Positions 24,986-38,386 of a DNA stretch of 64,000 nucleotides are shown piece by piece (positions within the stretch are counted from its first letter, which is position 1; each line of letters opens with the position of its first letter). The translations under genes and the position numbers were made by a program. The stretch comes from Drosophila pseudoobscura (lineage: Eukaryota; Arthropoda; Insecta; Diptera; Drosophilidae): NCBI RefSeq assembly GCF_009870125.1, contig NC_046683.1, positions 9,052,001-9,116,000 of the forward strand. The letters are read 5' to 3'. The notes below the pieces were generated by a model. That model made no database searches, had not been told where the DNA came from, and saw nothing but the letters and a program-made list of their open reading frames with translations.

Positions 24986-27900
24986 CTACTTGTTCTCGAT
25001 GATCATCTGCAGCTGCAGGACGAGGCTCCGAGCCAGCTGGAGCACTGCCTGGGCATTGTGGCGTTCGGCCATTTCTGCAAAAGAATCGGATATTAATGGA
25101 ATAATCTAAAAGCAGTCGGTGTTCGCATACCATTGAAGAACTTGATGACATCGGTAAAGTCCATGCTGTTGGAGAGGATGATGTCGCGATAGGTCTCGAG
25201 CAGGGCCAGGGCCAGGAAGAGGACAAAATGCCCAGAGGCTATATGCTTGGCCGCCCAGATCACCTCCCAAGTGGCAAAGACATCGTCGTAGACGAGCTCC
25301 CTCTTGAAGTCCAAGAGGAACCACCGGTAGCAGAAGTAGAAGTGCGTGTAGTCCCCGTTCGAGTCCATCAGATCATACATCTCCGAGTCGAGGATTTGTA
25401 TGAGGGATCTGCCATTAAGAGAAGATTATAAGCATTAAGAAGGCATAAAGAAGATCAGATCAGATCCTACCGCATGTTGGCAAAGTGCATGTCCATGGCA
25501 CCGCCGCTGGGAAAGTTCTCGATCATGCGCTCCATGAGCTTGCAGAAGCAGCTGTAGCTGAGGGACTCGTCGTCGAAGATGACCAGCAGTGGGGCCACCA
25601 GATCGCACATGCCCTGCATGTAGCCCACGTCCAGATGCTCCCACACATACGTGGATATCACGTTGCGCAGCTTGTCCAGATTCTCGTTGGCAAAGTACCA
25701 GTAGTTGCGATCGCATCTCTGCACATCCTTCTCGATCCGATGCAGATTGAGGCCGAACTGTTCGAGCAGCTCACTCTGCGGATGGCAACAAATCGTCAAG
25801 GATCATCGAGGGTACTTATACGTATCATGGAGATGCTCTACTTACACTGTAGACGCCACCATTGGAGCTGGCTGGGGAGGCGCAGGCCGACTTCGGCTGC
25901 TGCAGGGCATCCAGGGCTGCCGCCTGCTCCTGGACGGGGGACATCTGCTGACTGTTGCCCGCTTTGGGGCTGCGCTCCCAGTTGGCAATGTCCACCGAGG
26001 CGTTGGTGATGATGACAGCTGCCTGCTGCTGCTGCTGCTGCTGTGGGGGCTTGAGGTCCTCCTCGTCCTCGGGCAGCTGCAAATCGTCGGCGCTGAGGTA
26101 CTCCGGACTGAGGACGCTGCGGCTGCGGCTGTTGCTGGGCTGGTGGGGGGCCCCGCCGGGTCCCACCGTCTCGTAGGAGGATGCTGTTGACGTAGAGCAG
26201 CTGGCTATGGGCGGCTCCGCGTTGATCTTCTCCTGCTGCTCCTGCTCGGCCTCCTCATCGAGCTCGTTAAAGTTCTCGCCCTCGTCCACATGGCCCGAGT
26301 CGGTGCTGGTCTTCATGGCCCTTGGAATGGGCTTCACGCACAGGTGCATGCCACTAACGGACACCTCCTCCTGCTGCTGCTGCTGTTGGTGTTTCTGCTT
26401 CTGCTGCTGGCCATGGATCTGCTGCTGCTGCTGCTGTTGCTGTCGCTGCTCGTCATCGAACTCCAGGTCGCCCGGATCGGATATGTCCGAGATGTCCTCG
26501 AACACCTCGTTCTCCAGCTCTCCGCCCGCGTCGAGATCGGCGGCACGCACCGTCCGCTCGTTGCCGCTGTTGCTGCCGCTGGAGCTGAGCTTTGCCACCG
26601 CCCTGGCGGTCTTCTCCTTCTCCCGCTGCTGCACAATCGCGTCGACGGCCAGCCACTCGCTCATCGTCGTCTCGTAGTAGTGCTTGCAGGTCTCGTCCTG
26701 TTTCTTACGCTCCTCGCGGGTGGACCCGAAGGCGTAGTGGCCCAGCAGGTAGGGCCACACCTCCTGCCGCAAATCCGGCTGCACGCCGCCAAAGTACACC
26801 AGGCGATAGAACTCGGTGGCATTCTCGAGGACACCATCCGCATTGAGGAGCTGCCAGCGCTCCTTCGTGAGACCCTCCTCATCGGCTTTCACTAAAGGAA
26901 AAGAGACAGAAACCGCATTAAGCAACCATAGACCGCATGGGGATCCTGCAGGAACTCACTTTCTGGCGTGATCCGACCATGCACCAGTCCGGAGAGATGG
27001 GTCCGCACCGTGGATAGATGACGGCAGTAGGCCAGCCAGCCGTAGAAGGCCCGGGAGATGATCTGGCGGCGCATGGTGGAGCAGACCATCTCGATGCTGG
27101 TGTTCTGGGCGTGCTGCTGTTGCAGCAGCAGCAGCGGCGACTCCACCGGATACTGATCGATGGAGAGGCTCTTGTTCGAGCAGTCGCTGCTGCCGGTGGT
27201 GGAGCAGCTGCTCAGCTGGGCGCGACGCGGTGTGCTCCGCACAAAGTCCAGTATCGAGTGGGTGGCAGCGAACTCCTCGTGCCGGCTCTTGCTGACAATG
27301 CGAAAGACATAGTCGATGGGGGTCTCGTCCACGGACTCCATCACCGACGGAAGGATGCGCCGGCGCATGCTCTTCGGCCAGAGGAACATCTTGCCAATGC
27401 CGCGCTGCGACCAGAGCGGCGGATCCAGCTGTCCGTGGGGCAGCAGGCCCGTCTCCAGGCAGCTGAGGAACTGCTGCATGTGCCCGCCCTCCGGGAAGTG
27501 GATGGGCGGTCGCTGCACCCCGTCCTGGCCCACCAGGATGACGGTGCCGCCGCTGTCCTCGCCCCGGCTCTGGTGGCAATGCACGTACACGATCTCGTCC
27601 ACGTTGATGTTGAGGGCGTACGCCCAGAAGGCCTCCTTGTCGATGTCCTCGCCCTCGTCCGCCTCGTTGTAGCCGTTCATCAGCTGATTCGGCGTCCACT
27701 TGATGGTCAGCGTCTGGATGTGCTGGTGCAGACTCAGGTAGCCGGCCATCGGCTCGGCCACGTCCTTGGGCAGGACGTGCACATTGTTCTTGCCGTAGAG
27801 CAGCGTCGCCTTGGCGTTCTGATGCAGCGACTCCACGTAGTCCTTGGCCACGCTCGCCGTTGCCATGGACTTGAAGGAGCCGGTGCTGGCCTCATCCGAG

Positions 27901-30900
27901 CTGGTGTTCAGGCTCCGCTTAAAGTTGATGATCGCCGGCCGCGAGCAGGTCGACGAGGAGCGGCGACCCGAGCTGATTCGATGACGTTGCACCTGGAACA
28001 GAAAACAGCAAACAGAATAGAGACACGTCTCAGGGGGAACACAGATGGGACTCACCAGCTCATCGGCATGCGGATCGGTCCAATAATGGTCGGCTGTCTT
28101 GGCCCGCGTGAAGTCCAGGGCACAGGGCCCCACCAGCAGGGAGCTGAGGATGGATCCATAGTCGGAGTCGGCCACCAGGGAGTCGCGGTCGTAGAAGCTG
28201 CTGGCATTGCTCACCAGATACTCGATGATCTTGGTGAGACGCTTCTCGTAGAGGGCCAAGCGGATCCACAGATACTTCATGCTGACCAACGCCATGCTCG
28301 AGCTGCTGACACTGCCACTGCCACTGGCACTGACGGCGGATGCGGTGGAGGCGTTGCCGGTGGCATTGCTGCTGCTGCTGGCGGACTGCATCGAATTGCT
28401 GCTGCTCTTCTTCAGCATCGGGGGCCGCTGGAAGCTGTCGCTGCTGGAGGATGAGCGCTTGTTCGGGTCCATCGCCTCGATCTCCTGCACCAGCTTGCTG
28501 ATGTGCTCCGCCTCCGGGCAGCTCTTGGCGATCTTGTGCAGCAGGGCCGTTGTCGAGGAGGTCTTGAACAGCCCGAGGGCCCGGCGTCGCAGTCCCTGGC
28601 TGAGGCAGGCCTCCACCGCGCCGCAGAGCGACGTCACCGAGCTGCTCTCCTCGTGGACGTACTTCTTGGTCACCGCCTCCTCCATCAGTTGCTTCACCTC
28701 CTTCTTGACGCTGGCTATCAGCCGCTCCTTGTAGTCGCAGCCATCTGGAATAACATCATCATTATCACCATCTGTGCGGCAAAGTGAATCTCATAAAAAG
28801 TATAGCCCCCCGCAGGGCCTTAAAATGAAATCACAGCGACAACGCCCCAATGTCAAATACCCCCGCCGTCAGAGCCTGCCTCCTGCCACATCTACGAGTT
28901 TTGTGTGTGTCCCCCGCCACTGGCACTGGCAGCGTCACATCCTTCCTGCACTCTGAAATTCAATATGTTCAACATGTGCTTCCCCCCCGCCCCCCAATCA
29001 CCAGAGCACACAGAACACAGAGCCGGGTCGTGCTCCCCCTGCGGCCTGCTGCTGCTGGCTGCTCCACCAAATGTTGACCACTTTGGCCACGCCCACCCAG
29101 GAACAAGCACAAATGCTAATGGCATTTGCACTCAAAATTCATGATGTGATGTCCTACGGCCATGGATAATTTCATTTTCATTAATTGTTTTCCATTTAGA
29201 GAGGGCTCCTCGGATGGCTGGGGGAATGCCCGAATGACAAATGACAACACGCAGATACAGATACAGATACTATATAGAGAGAAGATACAAATATCCCATC
29301 CAAGGATGACGAATGATAAATAATGTTTCAAGGATTCCGAATGAATTATAGCCAAATGGCGGGAAGAAGGTTGCACAGCGCAAAATGCAATAAATTTTCA
29401 TATAAAAGAATGCAAATTTCCAAGAATGAAGTATGATCGAAAGCTGGAAGTTTGTAGAAAAAACGATCCTGATATATGACTTAAGATACATACATATCTG
29501 CACACTCGTTACTCGTTACCCCCGACTCACTCGCTTCCACCGATACATGTTCATGGGAAGGAAAATGATCTAGATGGATCGCGAAACTTGTCTGTTCGCT
29601 TATGGGAAACTCGCACAGGGAATCACCGTATAAGAGGGGTTCAAGGATTACTCCTGTTGGGGGTTGGTGAGGTTCCTCATCTTCCTCACATTCGGGGGGT
29701 ATGGAATATCGATGTGCCCCAGTATTGGAGGTTCGGTTTTAGGGTTTCCCCCAAATGCACTCAGCAGTAAAGTCAAGTCGCCAGCTGCGTGTCGAGCTCA
29801 TTATGTGTGTCCTTTCCGCGTTTTAATGCTGATGATGACGATGATGATGATGTGGCAACACTCTACCATGGGGCGTAGGGGGGCGGGGGGGGTGGAATGG
29901 TGTACTGGTGGCGGCGACACTCTGCTGATGTCTGGGACGCCGACCGAGTTGTCGCCAGGCCATGTCCTTGCCACTGGCTGGGGCTGAGGCTGAAGCTGTG
30001 GCTGTGCGGCTCCGATGGATGGCTGGATGGTGCTCGGGGCTTCCCCGTTTTAATTACTGCTCCTTTGTTGCACCATTTTCATTTGCTGTGTGCAACATCG
30101 CTTAGTTTTTATGCGGCACACATGCAATTAGCATTTAAATGGCCAGCGGGGAGGAGGCACCAAAGTTTTAATAACTTAATTTCTACTGGCATGGGGCCAG
30201 TGTGGCATGGGGCCAGTGTGGCATGGGGCATGAGAACGGTGTCAGGGCAGCTGGGAAATGCAAATATCAAGAGCGACACAAACAGACAGATGGAGAGATG
30301 GTGATGGCAGAGAGCAAAACTTTCTATTTGTCTTTGGTTGATTTGTATAATTATTTGCTTCTTTGTTTGCCCCCCATGCCCCATGCCGCATGTTGACGCT
30401 GCACAAATGAAAGGAAATACATTGGATAATGGTTACTGCCACAACACCCCTCCCCATCCCCATTCCCGTCACCTACTGCCTTTGGACATTGGATCTGGCG
30501 ACAAAGTAAAGTTTAAAAACCATCGGGGAATGGCCAGCATTGACAGGAGTTGAAACAGGAGTAGAGAAAGGAGCTGCAGGGGCAAGAGCAAGGAGCAACA
30601 GGAATATTAAAAAGGAGTCAAGCAGCAGGGACAGACCGAGGAGCAACAGCAACAAGGGCACACAAAGAGTAGGGCCAAGTGCAGAAGGGAAGCGGGTATG
30701 ACGCAGGACCATGAGCAGATCCTTGCAGAAGTCAATAGACAGGTACCGGGACAGGAGTCACAAGAGTCACAGGAATTGGACTGCGAACATAAGGCAGGAC
30801 AAAAACAGAAACAGAAGCTGGTCCACGGAGCTGTGGGAATCGCAGCGGAGAGAGCCAATGAGTAACTCTCACGTTCTAGGTGACCTCGAGTATCCCCCAC

Positions 30901-33900
30901 ACCCGATTGTTCCTTGGGGTATGCTCCAGGTGCACAGAAGCCACCGAAGCGGATGGAAATACTATTCGAGTATAGCGGAAAGAACTTGCAGTTTAAACGC
31001 CACATTCTTAATAGCCCTGGATTTAATGCAAAATCTCTCCGCAGCCTCATAAAGCACTTCCCCGAATCTGAAGACCCTTTGACTTCACTCTGTAGGTCCC
31101 TCTCACTGGGTCAATGGGTCCTCGCCACCTTTGGCTGTTGCTCATCGGAATCGAAGTGTTTGGAGAGCAGCAATCAGCACTTTCGGATGAGTGTGCTTGC
31201 TTGTTTGGTAAATATTGTTTTGACGGACACTTCCTTGGCTTCCCAGTCAGTCCCAGTGCTTCTCAACCATTTGCATAGCCTGATGACGATGGTGTTTGAG
31301 AGAAAGCAAGGCTGCGTGATTGGCTGCGATTCCACCTGCTTTCAACACCTAATCCACAATCAATCCCTAGGGCGTTTCATTTTCAATGTGAAAAACTCGA
31401 AATAAATTGCAAATTGGAATAAATTAATGTAAATCGTACTTCAATAGAATGTTTAATCATTTTGCTTGGCTAGGGAATGGAGAGGCCTATGGCCTTCGAT
31501 GGCCACCCTGTAGGGATCGTAATCGTAAATTCATTTGGCCCTCAAATGCCAATTGATGGCTTTAACAGATTCATGCTCAGGTTTTGGCCAACCCAACCAC
31601 CCAGCAAACCCTTAATTGAGGGTGCGGTCTGGGTGCCACAATTTTAAATTAAGCTCCAAAGCGAATCGCTTTTCTATTTTCAGCCAGCGACATTTTTTTC
31701 TGTTCGTTGGTCCGGATTCGATTCGATGGCCCGAAAGGATATTTATAAAGATGGCCATCTATTTGTGCGTGGATGCACGATATAAATACTTTACATTTGA
31801 CCTTTTTTTATAAAGATTTTAAAGATGGTCAGTACCAATGCAAACCTCAATTTCTGAAGGCCTTTGACATTGAAACTGTGGCAGTTTTCTGATCGAAAAG
31901 TTTGCATTTCATGCGTCTAAAAGTTCTCACGTAGAAGGAGACAGAGATCCCCAATGCATCCCAAGAAAAAAAACCTTGGAGCAGGCACTGACAGAAAACT
32001 GGCCTAGTAAAAGGAGACACAGCCATCTTTAAATAAAATATACATTTCAAATAGTCTTTTTATTACGAAATCGAACTTTTTCTGATAGATTTTTGTATTT
32101 AAATTTAAGTTTTTTAGTTGCAATTCCGAAAATTTAGCTATAAATTTTGATTACCATTTACCATTTTATGCGGTATTTTGACTTTGAAAACTCGGGAAAA
32201 GTCGACAAAAATTTGTTTCTTAAGTTTCTATATTTTATTTGTGCAGGTGCATTAATTGGGCGTCGTTTAAGCTAAGGATAAGAGATCTCGGTGCCAATAT
32301 ACCGGCATAAATATTTAATTCGAAGTGTAACTATACGGGGCAGACATCAATTCCAGTATACACTCGAACACACTGGTATTCTCATATCTGAATATCTAAA
32401 TATATGTATGTATTCGTATGTATGTACTATGTAATGCCTGGGAGTTTATCAATCTGACCAACTTTTTCGTATGTACGCGTAGAATTAAGATAAACACTTA
32501 ATTAGACAATGGAATATGGTGGCCAAGTATGGTAGGAGGAGAAAGCCCTCCTCTGTGTGTGTGTGTGTGTGTGTGTGCCGCCCCTATCCCCAACCTCCTA
32601 TCGGTGCTACATCTGTCTCTCTGTTTTTGTTTTTGTGTGTTTGCCTTCGCTTTCAATTCATTTTGTGGCTAAATGAGCTTTCAGCTGTACCTTTTCCTTC
32701 TTTTTTGTTTTTGTTTTTTGGGAGAGAAACACCCGCATAAACAGATAACAAAATACACATAAATGCGTACATGTACAAACATATATTCATAGAGAGAGCG
32801 AGAGAAAGGGGGGGGGCGGCGGAGGGTGGTGTGGGAGTGGAAGTGCGAAACTGCGACATTAATTACGGTCTAATGTACTCGTATTCGTATTCGTATGTGC
32901 TTGTGTGTGCGCCGGAGTACGAGGGCTTGTCTGGTGCTTGTTTCAACACGCAAACTGCATTACCATTGGATCCACACAGAGCCCAACTTAATTTGGGATT
33001 CGGGGGGGAATGTGGCATAACCCGTGGGGAAAGTAAAGCGGGGGGACTGAAGATATGGATATGGATTCCTTCGATGTTTACCGCCAATAAAATCACACCC
33101 AGCAACAAAAGCAGCTATTTCTCCCCCTCATTATCCTCTCAGGAATAAAGTTTACCGGGGTTTCGTTCTTGGGAAACTTAAGGAACCATAAGTTTGTCTT
33201 AATCCCATACCCATTAAGGGGGACCGGTTTCCCCAAATAGGAGAGGACTTTCCTTGTCGAATCTGAGAAAAAGCCAGCTATTCAGTAGATTAATTAGAGT
33301 CATGGGAGACATGTGGCATACCCCCCTGAATACGGAATGCATATTTTGTTGTTTGTTTGTTTCATTGCAGTCGACAATTATGGGGTAAAACTAAGATAAA
33401 GGTCAAGTATTCATTTAGGGATTAAAAACGAATATCTTTGATATATTTGAGCCAGGGATTTCGCCTTATGGCAGTGTTTTAGCCGGAAAAAGCCGCACAA
33501 ATTTGCAGAACTTTTCATAAATTCATTAAAAAAAAACCACATTTCATTAAGATCTTCCAATAAACTTCAAATAAGAGCTTAAGTATAGATTTAGCCTAGA
33601 ACGCACACTATTTTGCCAATGGAATTATCACTCATCCGCCCTGGATGCTCTCCTTCAGACCGTAGCCTGTAAATCCTACTCAAAATAGCTACAGTCAGTG
33701 GTCTGGCCATTTCTGACCGCAAATTGTACTGAAATTGCGACACAAAGTCCCCGCAGGAGGACATTCGGCCACATCTGCAAAGTCGCCTAGAGACAAAAAG
33801 TGTTGCCTACTTTTTTGGGCAGCCATACCAGTCTCCATTGAATCGAATGCTTAAGCCAAAGATCAGTGCTTGGCTTAAAGCTATGCCAAAGGTCACTAAA

Positions 33901-36900
33901 AGGGGATGTGATTGCCCCCTTTCAGCAATCCATTACCCGCCTACACACACGACGTGCACCCGTGCAGCCGTGCAGCCGTGCAGCCGTGCACCCGTGCGTA
34001 CGTGCACTCGTGCATACCCGGGGCATGTGGTGCACCCTCTGACATTTTACTACGTGGCTGCACTCGGAGGAGGGAGCTCCTCAAACTCAATTGGAAAGGT
34101 TTGCTCGGCATAATTAGGATTTCAGCTCAACATGGAGATGGACGTGGGCGAGGGCGAGCGTGTGGGTGGTGGATGGAGTCAGCAAAATGCAAATGCAAAT
34201 GCAAATGGAAAATGAAGGAATGGCAAATTGCAAACTGCAATTGTGGAATGGTAATTTTGATTGCAGCAAGCTCTGATTTCTGATTTCTGATTTCTGCAGC
34301 ACAACATTCTTGAGCACAAGAAAGCAACCAGAGACCACTCCGTAACTAGTGGAATCTGCAGCAAAGGTCAGAGGCGGATAATTAAAGTCCAGAGAATTTC
34401 ATCTTAATTGCAAAAAGCCAACAAATTGCATTTTCTTACGGCAGCAACAGCAACAGCAGCCACAAAGAGAGACAGAGAGAGAGGGAAGCCAACAGCCCAC
34501 ATAGAAAGTGAAGAAAGTTCCTGAATCAATATGATAGCCTCTGGCTCTGGCTCTGGTTCCGCCTCTGCTATGTGAAACTCAAAGATCGAAGCTCAAGGAA
34601 CTGGAACAAACTTTCAGATGAACTAATTAAAGATGCCGGTTCGACTAATAGCCAGGCAATTGTCGCCGGTATCTACGGAATTTAAGATACAAATTGCCTC
34701 TCGTTCAGCTCTGCATGGACACAAAAACATAGCCATCTCTAGACTCTTCAGCCTTAAGTCATAATACTGGCTTCAACTGACTTTGATTTCAATAATACTG
34801 GGCCTTTATCCTAGAGCACTCTAGGATCTCTATTCAATAATGGCAGGCAAGAAAATCGCCCATTAAAGTATGACCCCATCAAACAGCGATCGTTATCAAT
34901 TTACCAGTATATGGAGAGCAATTCCAAGGATACTTTTAAGGAATTTGATTGACAATTTAAGGAATTTCTCTTTTGCAATTTTGCTCTCTCAGAACTTGAG
35001 AAATTTGTGTGCCATTCAAACGGGAAAACTTTAGCAGGCATTCCAAAGGGGCAACGACAAAAACCCACGATAAAAGGACAATCGAGTGGGTCAGAGATGG
35101 GGACAGGGACAGGGATCAGGGTTTGGGGCTGAGACTGAGACAAACACTGGTGCTGTCATGTCCAAGGGGGGCAGGACGTAAAATTAATGATGACCAGACA
35201 GTGGACTTTTAATTTTGAAGGAGAGCCAGAGCCTAACCAGAGCGACGCCCTGACTCTGCCTCCTCACACTGACGTTTGGGCTTAATATTAATGGCTCTGA
35301 TAGGACGCACAGGACACAGAGGACACACAAACACGCACACGCACACGCACACGCACACGCACACGCACGGCACGGATAACGAGTCTCTGTTGCCCTGACA
35401 GTAAGTCGCCCATCTTTAAGGGCTTTTGTCGGGAAAGAAAACGTGCCACAAAGTAACGGTACAGCAGTACAGCAGTAAATCCAAGGACAGGTCCAAGGGC
35501 AGCGGAATGCGTTGCAACAACAGATTTAAGATGGAATGCGAGCATTAATCCGTGGACCGAGAGGCAGAGACTACAACAGAAATCCATTACCCCAAGCAGA
35601 TTGCTTTTTGTATGGACATGAAGATCATTCCCGAGCGAGCACTGAGCCCTGGAAGATCGTGTGCTCCCAGTGGGAGTCCTTGGCCAACTCTGGCACGGCA
35701 TTGGATGGGCTCCCATGTGGAGGAATCCGCTGAAAGCTTTTTGATCTCCCCTTGGATGCTTTTTGGCTTCCATTATTATGGGCATGCGGGAGATTATTAT
35801 CGGTGCCTAGCAATCCCTTGGAGGCACCAGCTCGAATGTACATACGGCTTTACGACCCGCATACTTAACGCACACGTGCCCCTACGCGTCTCCTCTGTGA
35901 CCCCACTGTGCCCCACTGTGAGTGTCAACGAAGGGACTCACCGACAGGTCCGAGCTGAGTGACTGACTTTTCCCAGTCAATCTCGTCCTTAGCCCACAGC
36001 TAATGCCATAATTGAGCGATTGATAGAGGCCACACCATCATCATCATCCTCTCGAGCCTCGTCGCCCGTCGGCCGTCGGCCGTCTTCGGTGTCGGCGGCG
36101 GATATGCATCACCAGAGCCTTTCACGTTCGCCCATATCCGAGTGGGAAGTGCCGCCAGGTCCTGGCGGAGAACGAATGTCTGTGTGCGGCCAAGGCAAGG
36201 CCGCCAGCCAGAACAGGCGAATAAAAAGTAAACAGACGCCCACGCGCCAAGCGCCACGCTCCACTCCACTCTCTCTATGGCACGACACGACACGGCACGG
36301 CATTGACTAAGGCATGGCTCTTTCCTCTCCTCTCCCAGTCTCGTGTTAGTATTCGTTTCACTACCACATTGATGTGGCCAATTGCCTTTCATTCATAAAA
36401 GTTTTACGTTCATCCAAGGGAAGCCATAAAGCAAGCAACTGGCTTTGCGCCATCTATGCGTCCCATCCGTCAGTGTCAGTGTTCCCGTGCCCCGTGCCCC
36501 GTCTCCGTCACGAAAGAGTCACTGCAATGAATGCACTGGGAGAAATGCAAGATCGAGCAACGTTTCCTTAGGTACAAGGCTATCTTCCGAGCTCTAGATC
36601 GCCTATATAGGCTCATTTCGTTTCAGTGTTGTAAAACTACCAATCTTCCTTTTCAGTGTTACGCTGTGCAACACTACTCGTTCGTCTTTTTCAATTAGCT
36701 TTGGTTTTTCCTAGGACTTCCGAGATGCTGGTGCCTAAAAGCCTAGAAACATCCCCAGGCATTCGCCATTGGACGGCCCAATCGCTCGTAAGAAAAAGAT
36801 TGAGGCCAAGGATCTCGAAAAATGCACCCAAGAAGATGTGAAAAGAAGGGATTACAAAGGGATTACTGCCTGTGGGATTACTGTTTCATGTGACGGAGTT

Positions 36901-38386
36901 CCCACCGCCCCTTACCCCCACCCACACCTACAAGGTCATTTCCGTTGGGGTCTAGGTGCGTAAAAAACGATTCAGCTGGGGAGTCGACTCGACACGAGGT
37001 GCCTTAGGACGATGGGCGAGATATCCCCTGGGTATGGGTCCACTTTATGTCATCGTTGGCGTTGCATCTAGGACATTTGCCTGCCCTTCTTTCTTCCTTC
37101 CCTTCTTTCAATCATATAAATATTGTCTCTAGATTGCATCTTTCCGTGGGAGATCAGTGCTTTTCTTGCAGTGTACAAAAACTGCACGGCAACAGCTCCA
37201 GCTCCTTCCGGGTGAAAGGGAAGCCTATCCTGGGAATCTAAAAAGACATACAAATCGTATGTATGTATGTGCAAAGGTCATAAGCAGCAGCACCGTCATG
37301 GCCAGAATGAATAGATGGACGGACGGACAGACGGACGGACAGACGGACGGACGGACTTAATCTTTCGCAGACAATCAATCAGGACTGTGCTGTGGCTGTT
37401 GCTGTTGCTGCTGCTGATGTTTCTGTTACAGCAACAGCCAAAGTCGTTACATTGGATTAAAGGGGGGCGGACAAGACTACTCCCCACCCACCACCCGGCC
37501 AACCTGTTGCAGTTTTTATGCGGCCTTGATTGTGGCTAAGCTGAAAGAAACACAAACAGCCACAGAGATAAAGTGACAGAAAAAAGCGGCAGCTGGAGCT
37601 GGAGCTGAAGCCAAAGGGCTACAGTCATGGCCGCCGCCAGCACTGGACACATTCATTTTCATTTCATTATGCTAAAGGCTCATCCGCCTTGGCCTTGGCT
37701 GATGGATGGAAGATCTGGTCGGGTCTGCTGTTTGTGCAATGCAATGCCTGACAGCCAGATGGCCAGATAACCTGTTGCCAGAGGAACCAGGAGCCGCCGG
37801 GCAGGCTTACCAGCAAGGAGCAGGAGCAGGATCCTCCTTAACTAGTCTTTAAAGTGTTGTTTTTGCTTGGAGAAAAACAGACAATTATTGGGTACTTCTG
37901 GATGGATAACCTGTTGAGAATCTCCTTCCATCCCTCCGCTTAGTCGTAGACGAACTGTAAAATGGAATGGCCTTGAATGTGTGTGCCCCATGCCCCATGC
38001 ACCTTATGGCATTGCAAACAAAAACAAAAAAGATACACACTATTGTCGCATTAAGTGAAGCACCGCTCGCTGATTGCCCGGGATTACCGATGGGTTGGAA
38101 TGGAATGCATTGCCACCCACTCACACGAATGTATGCATATGTATGTGGATGTGGATATGTATATGTATATGTATATGTGTGTGAAATATTAGCATGAAGC
38201 TTTCCAGTCATCGCTTCAATCGCCGCTTCCGCGATGGGCGAGTGTGAAATCACGAAAATGTAAAAAGTGATGCCTGAATGCATCCGCTATCTACAAACGC
38301 ATCCACCCACCTACACATATATCTATGTGTGTGTGTGTATATGGATGTGTTTTTTTGTATGTATTACCTGCATTGGTTTGCACCAT
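24986..38386 (-). CDS. SGSM/RUTBC-type RUN-PH-TBC RabGAP, copy A
   Basis: Exons: 38386-38368 (proposed), 28744-28056, 27992-26960, 26891-25846, 25775-25471, 25408-25131, 25074-24986, giving 1152 residues. The RUN domain is at about residues 8-236 with a Ser-rich insert. A PH-like Rab/Rap-binding segment ([18 protein letters not shown]...) follows at about 280-440. The TBC domain starts near 581, is split by a Gln/Glu-rich insert, and resumes at 930. The dual fingers are present: IEKDVQR (Arg about 949) and YMQG (Gln about 983). Known for the family: accelerates GTP hydrolysis by Rab GTPases and binds Rab/Rap in membrane traffic. Corresponds to one of the fly pair CG1695/CG32506; I cannot say which. 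The leader encodes MVQTNA: Kozak GAAAATGG, donor CAG|GTAATA and phase 1 fit the next exon (total length divisible by three), but the 9.6-kb intron makes it a proposal (about 0.5). The remaining exons are firm. Confidence 0.88.
30189..30230. repeat. 16-bp tandem repeat GGCATGGGGCCAGTGT
   Basis: Two full copies and a partial third, exact by eye. Confidence 0.85.
33953..34016. repeat. CGTGCAGCC/CGTGCACCC 9-bp repeat
   Basis: About seven copies of a 9-bp unit with C/G and T/A variants (GTGCACCC, GTGCAGCC, GTGCGTAC, GTGCACTC). It is GC-rich in a neutral background. Confidence 0.75.
34184..34206. repeat. Three overlapping ATGCAAAT octamers
   Basis: TGCAAA repeats generate three consecutive ATGCAAAT words, the classical POU-domain octamer. 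It may be a microsatellite by chance or a POU factor (Pdm/Nub-type) binding array. Confidence 0.6.
35326..35367. repeat. (CACACG)6 microsatellite
   Basis: Hexamer ACGCAC repeated about six times without interruption. Confidence 0.9.
37315..37356. repeat. (GGAC/AGAC)n microsatellite
   Basis: Compound tetranucleotide repeat GACGGACGGACA with about ten units. Confidence 0.85.

Larger units (their letters stand above)
28745..38367. other. Proposed 9.6-kb first intron of copy A
   Basis: No coding exon with a recognisable product is seen on either strand. The longest open frame (30914-31405, plus strand) has no domain and no splice or promoter support. The stretch holds several short tandem repeats listed separately and Drosophila-like AT-rich spacer. 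Enhancers may reside here. Confidence 0.5.

Noticed and set aside
27018..28454. 478-codon open frame on the plus strand
   Set aside because: It is exactly antisense to the GC-rich RUN/PH exons of SGSM copy A; codon structure and conservation belong to the minus strand.
29538..29561. Alternative copy-A leader exon starting ATGAACATG on the minus strand with a GTGAGT donor
   Set aside because: It resembles the copy-B start (MNM), but the donor is in phase 0 and joining it to 28744 gives a stop after eight codons.
30488..30500. Another phase-1 leader candidate for copy A (ATGTCCAAAGGCA then GTAGGT, minus strand)
   Set aside because: Phase fits, but the Kozak context is poor and the sequence lacks a leader-like upstream region; 38386-38368 is the better candidate.
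30914..31405. 163-codon open frame in the copy-A intron
   Set aside because: The composition is fairly protein-like, but there is no domain, no promoter motif, no splice context, and frames of this size occur by chance in this window. It would be revived only by conservation or RNA evidence.
33953..34016. Short repeats considered as a CRISPR-like array
   Set aside because: Units are 9 bp, contiguous and without unique spacers, in a eukaryotic genome; this is a microsatellite.
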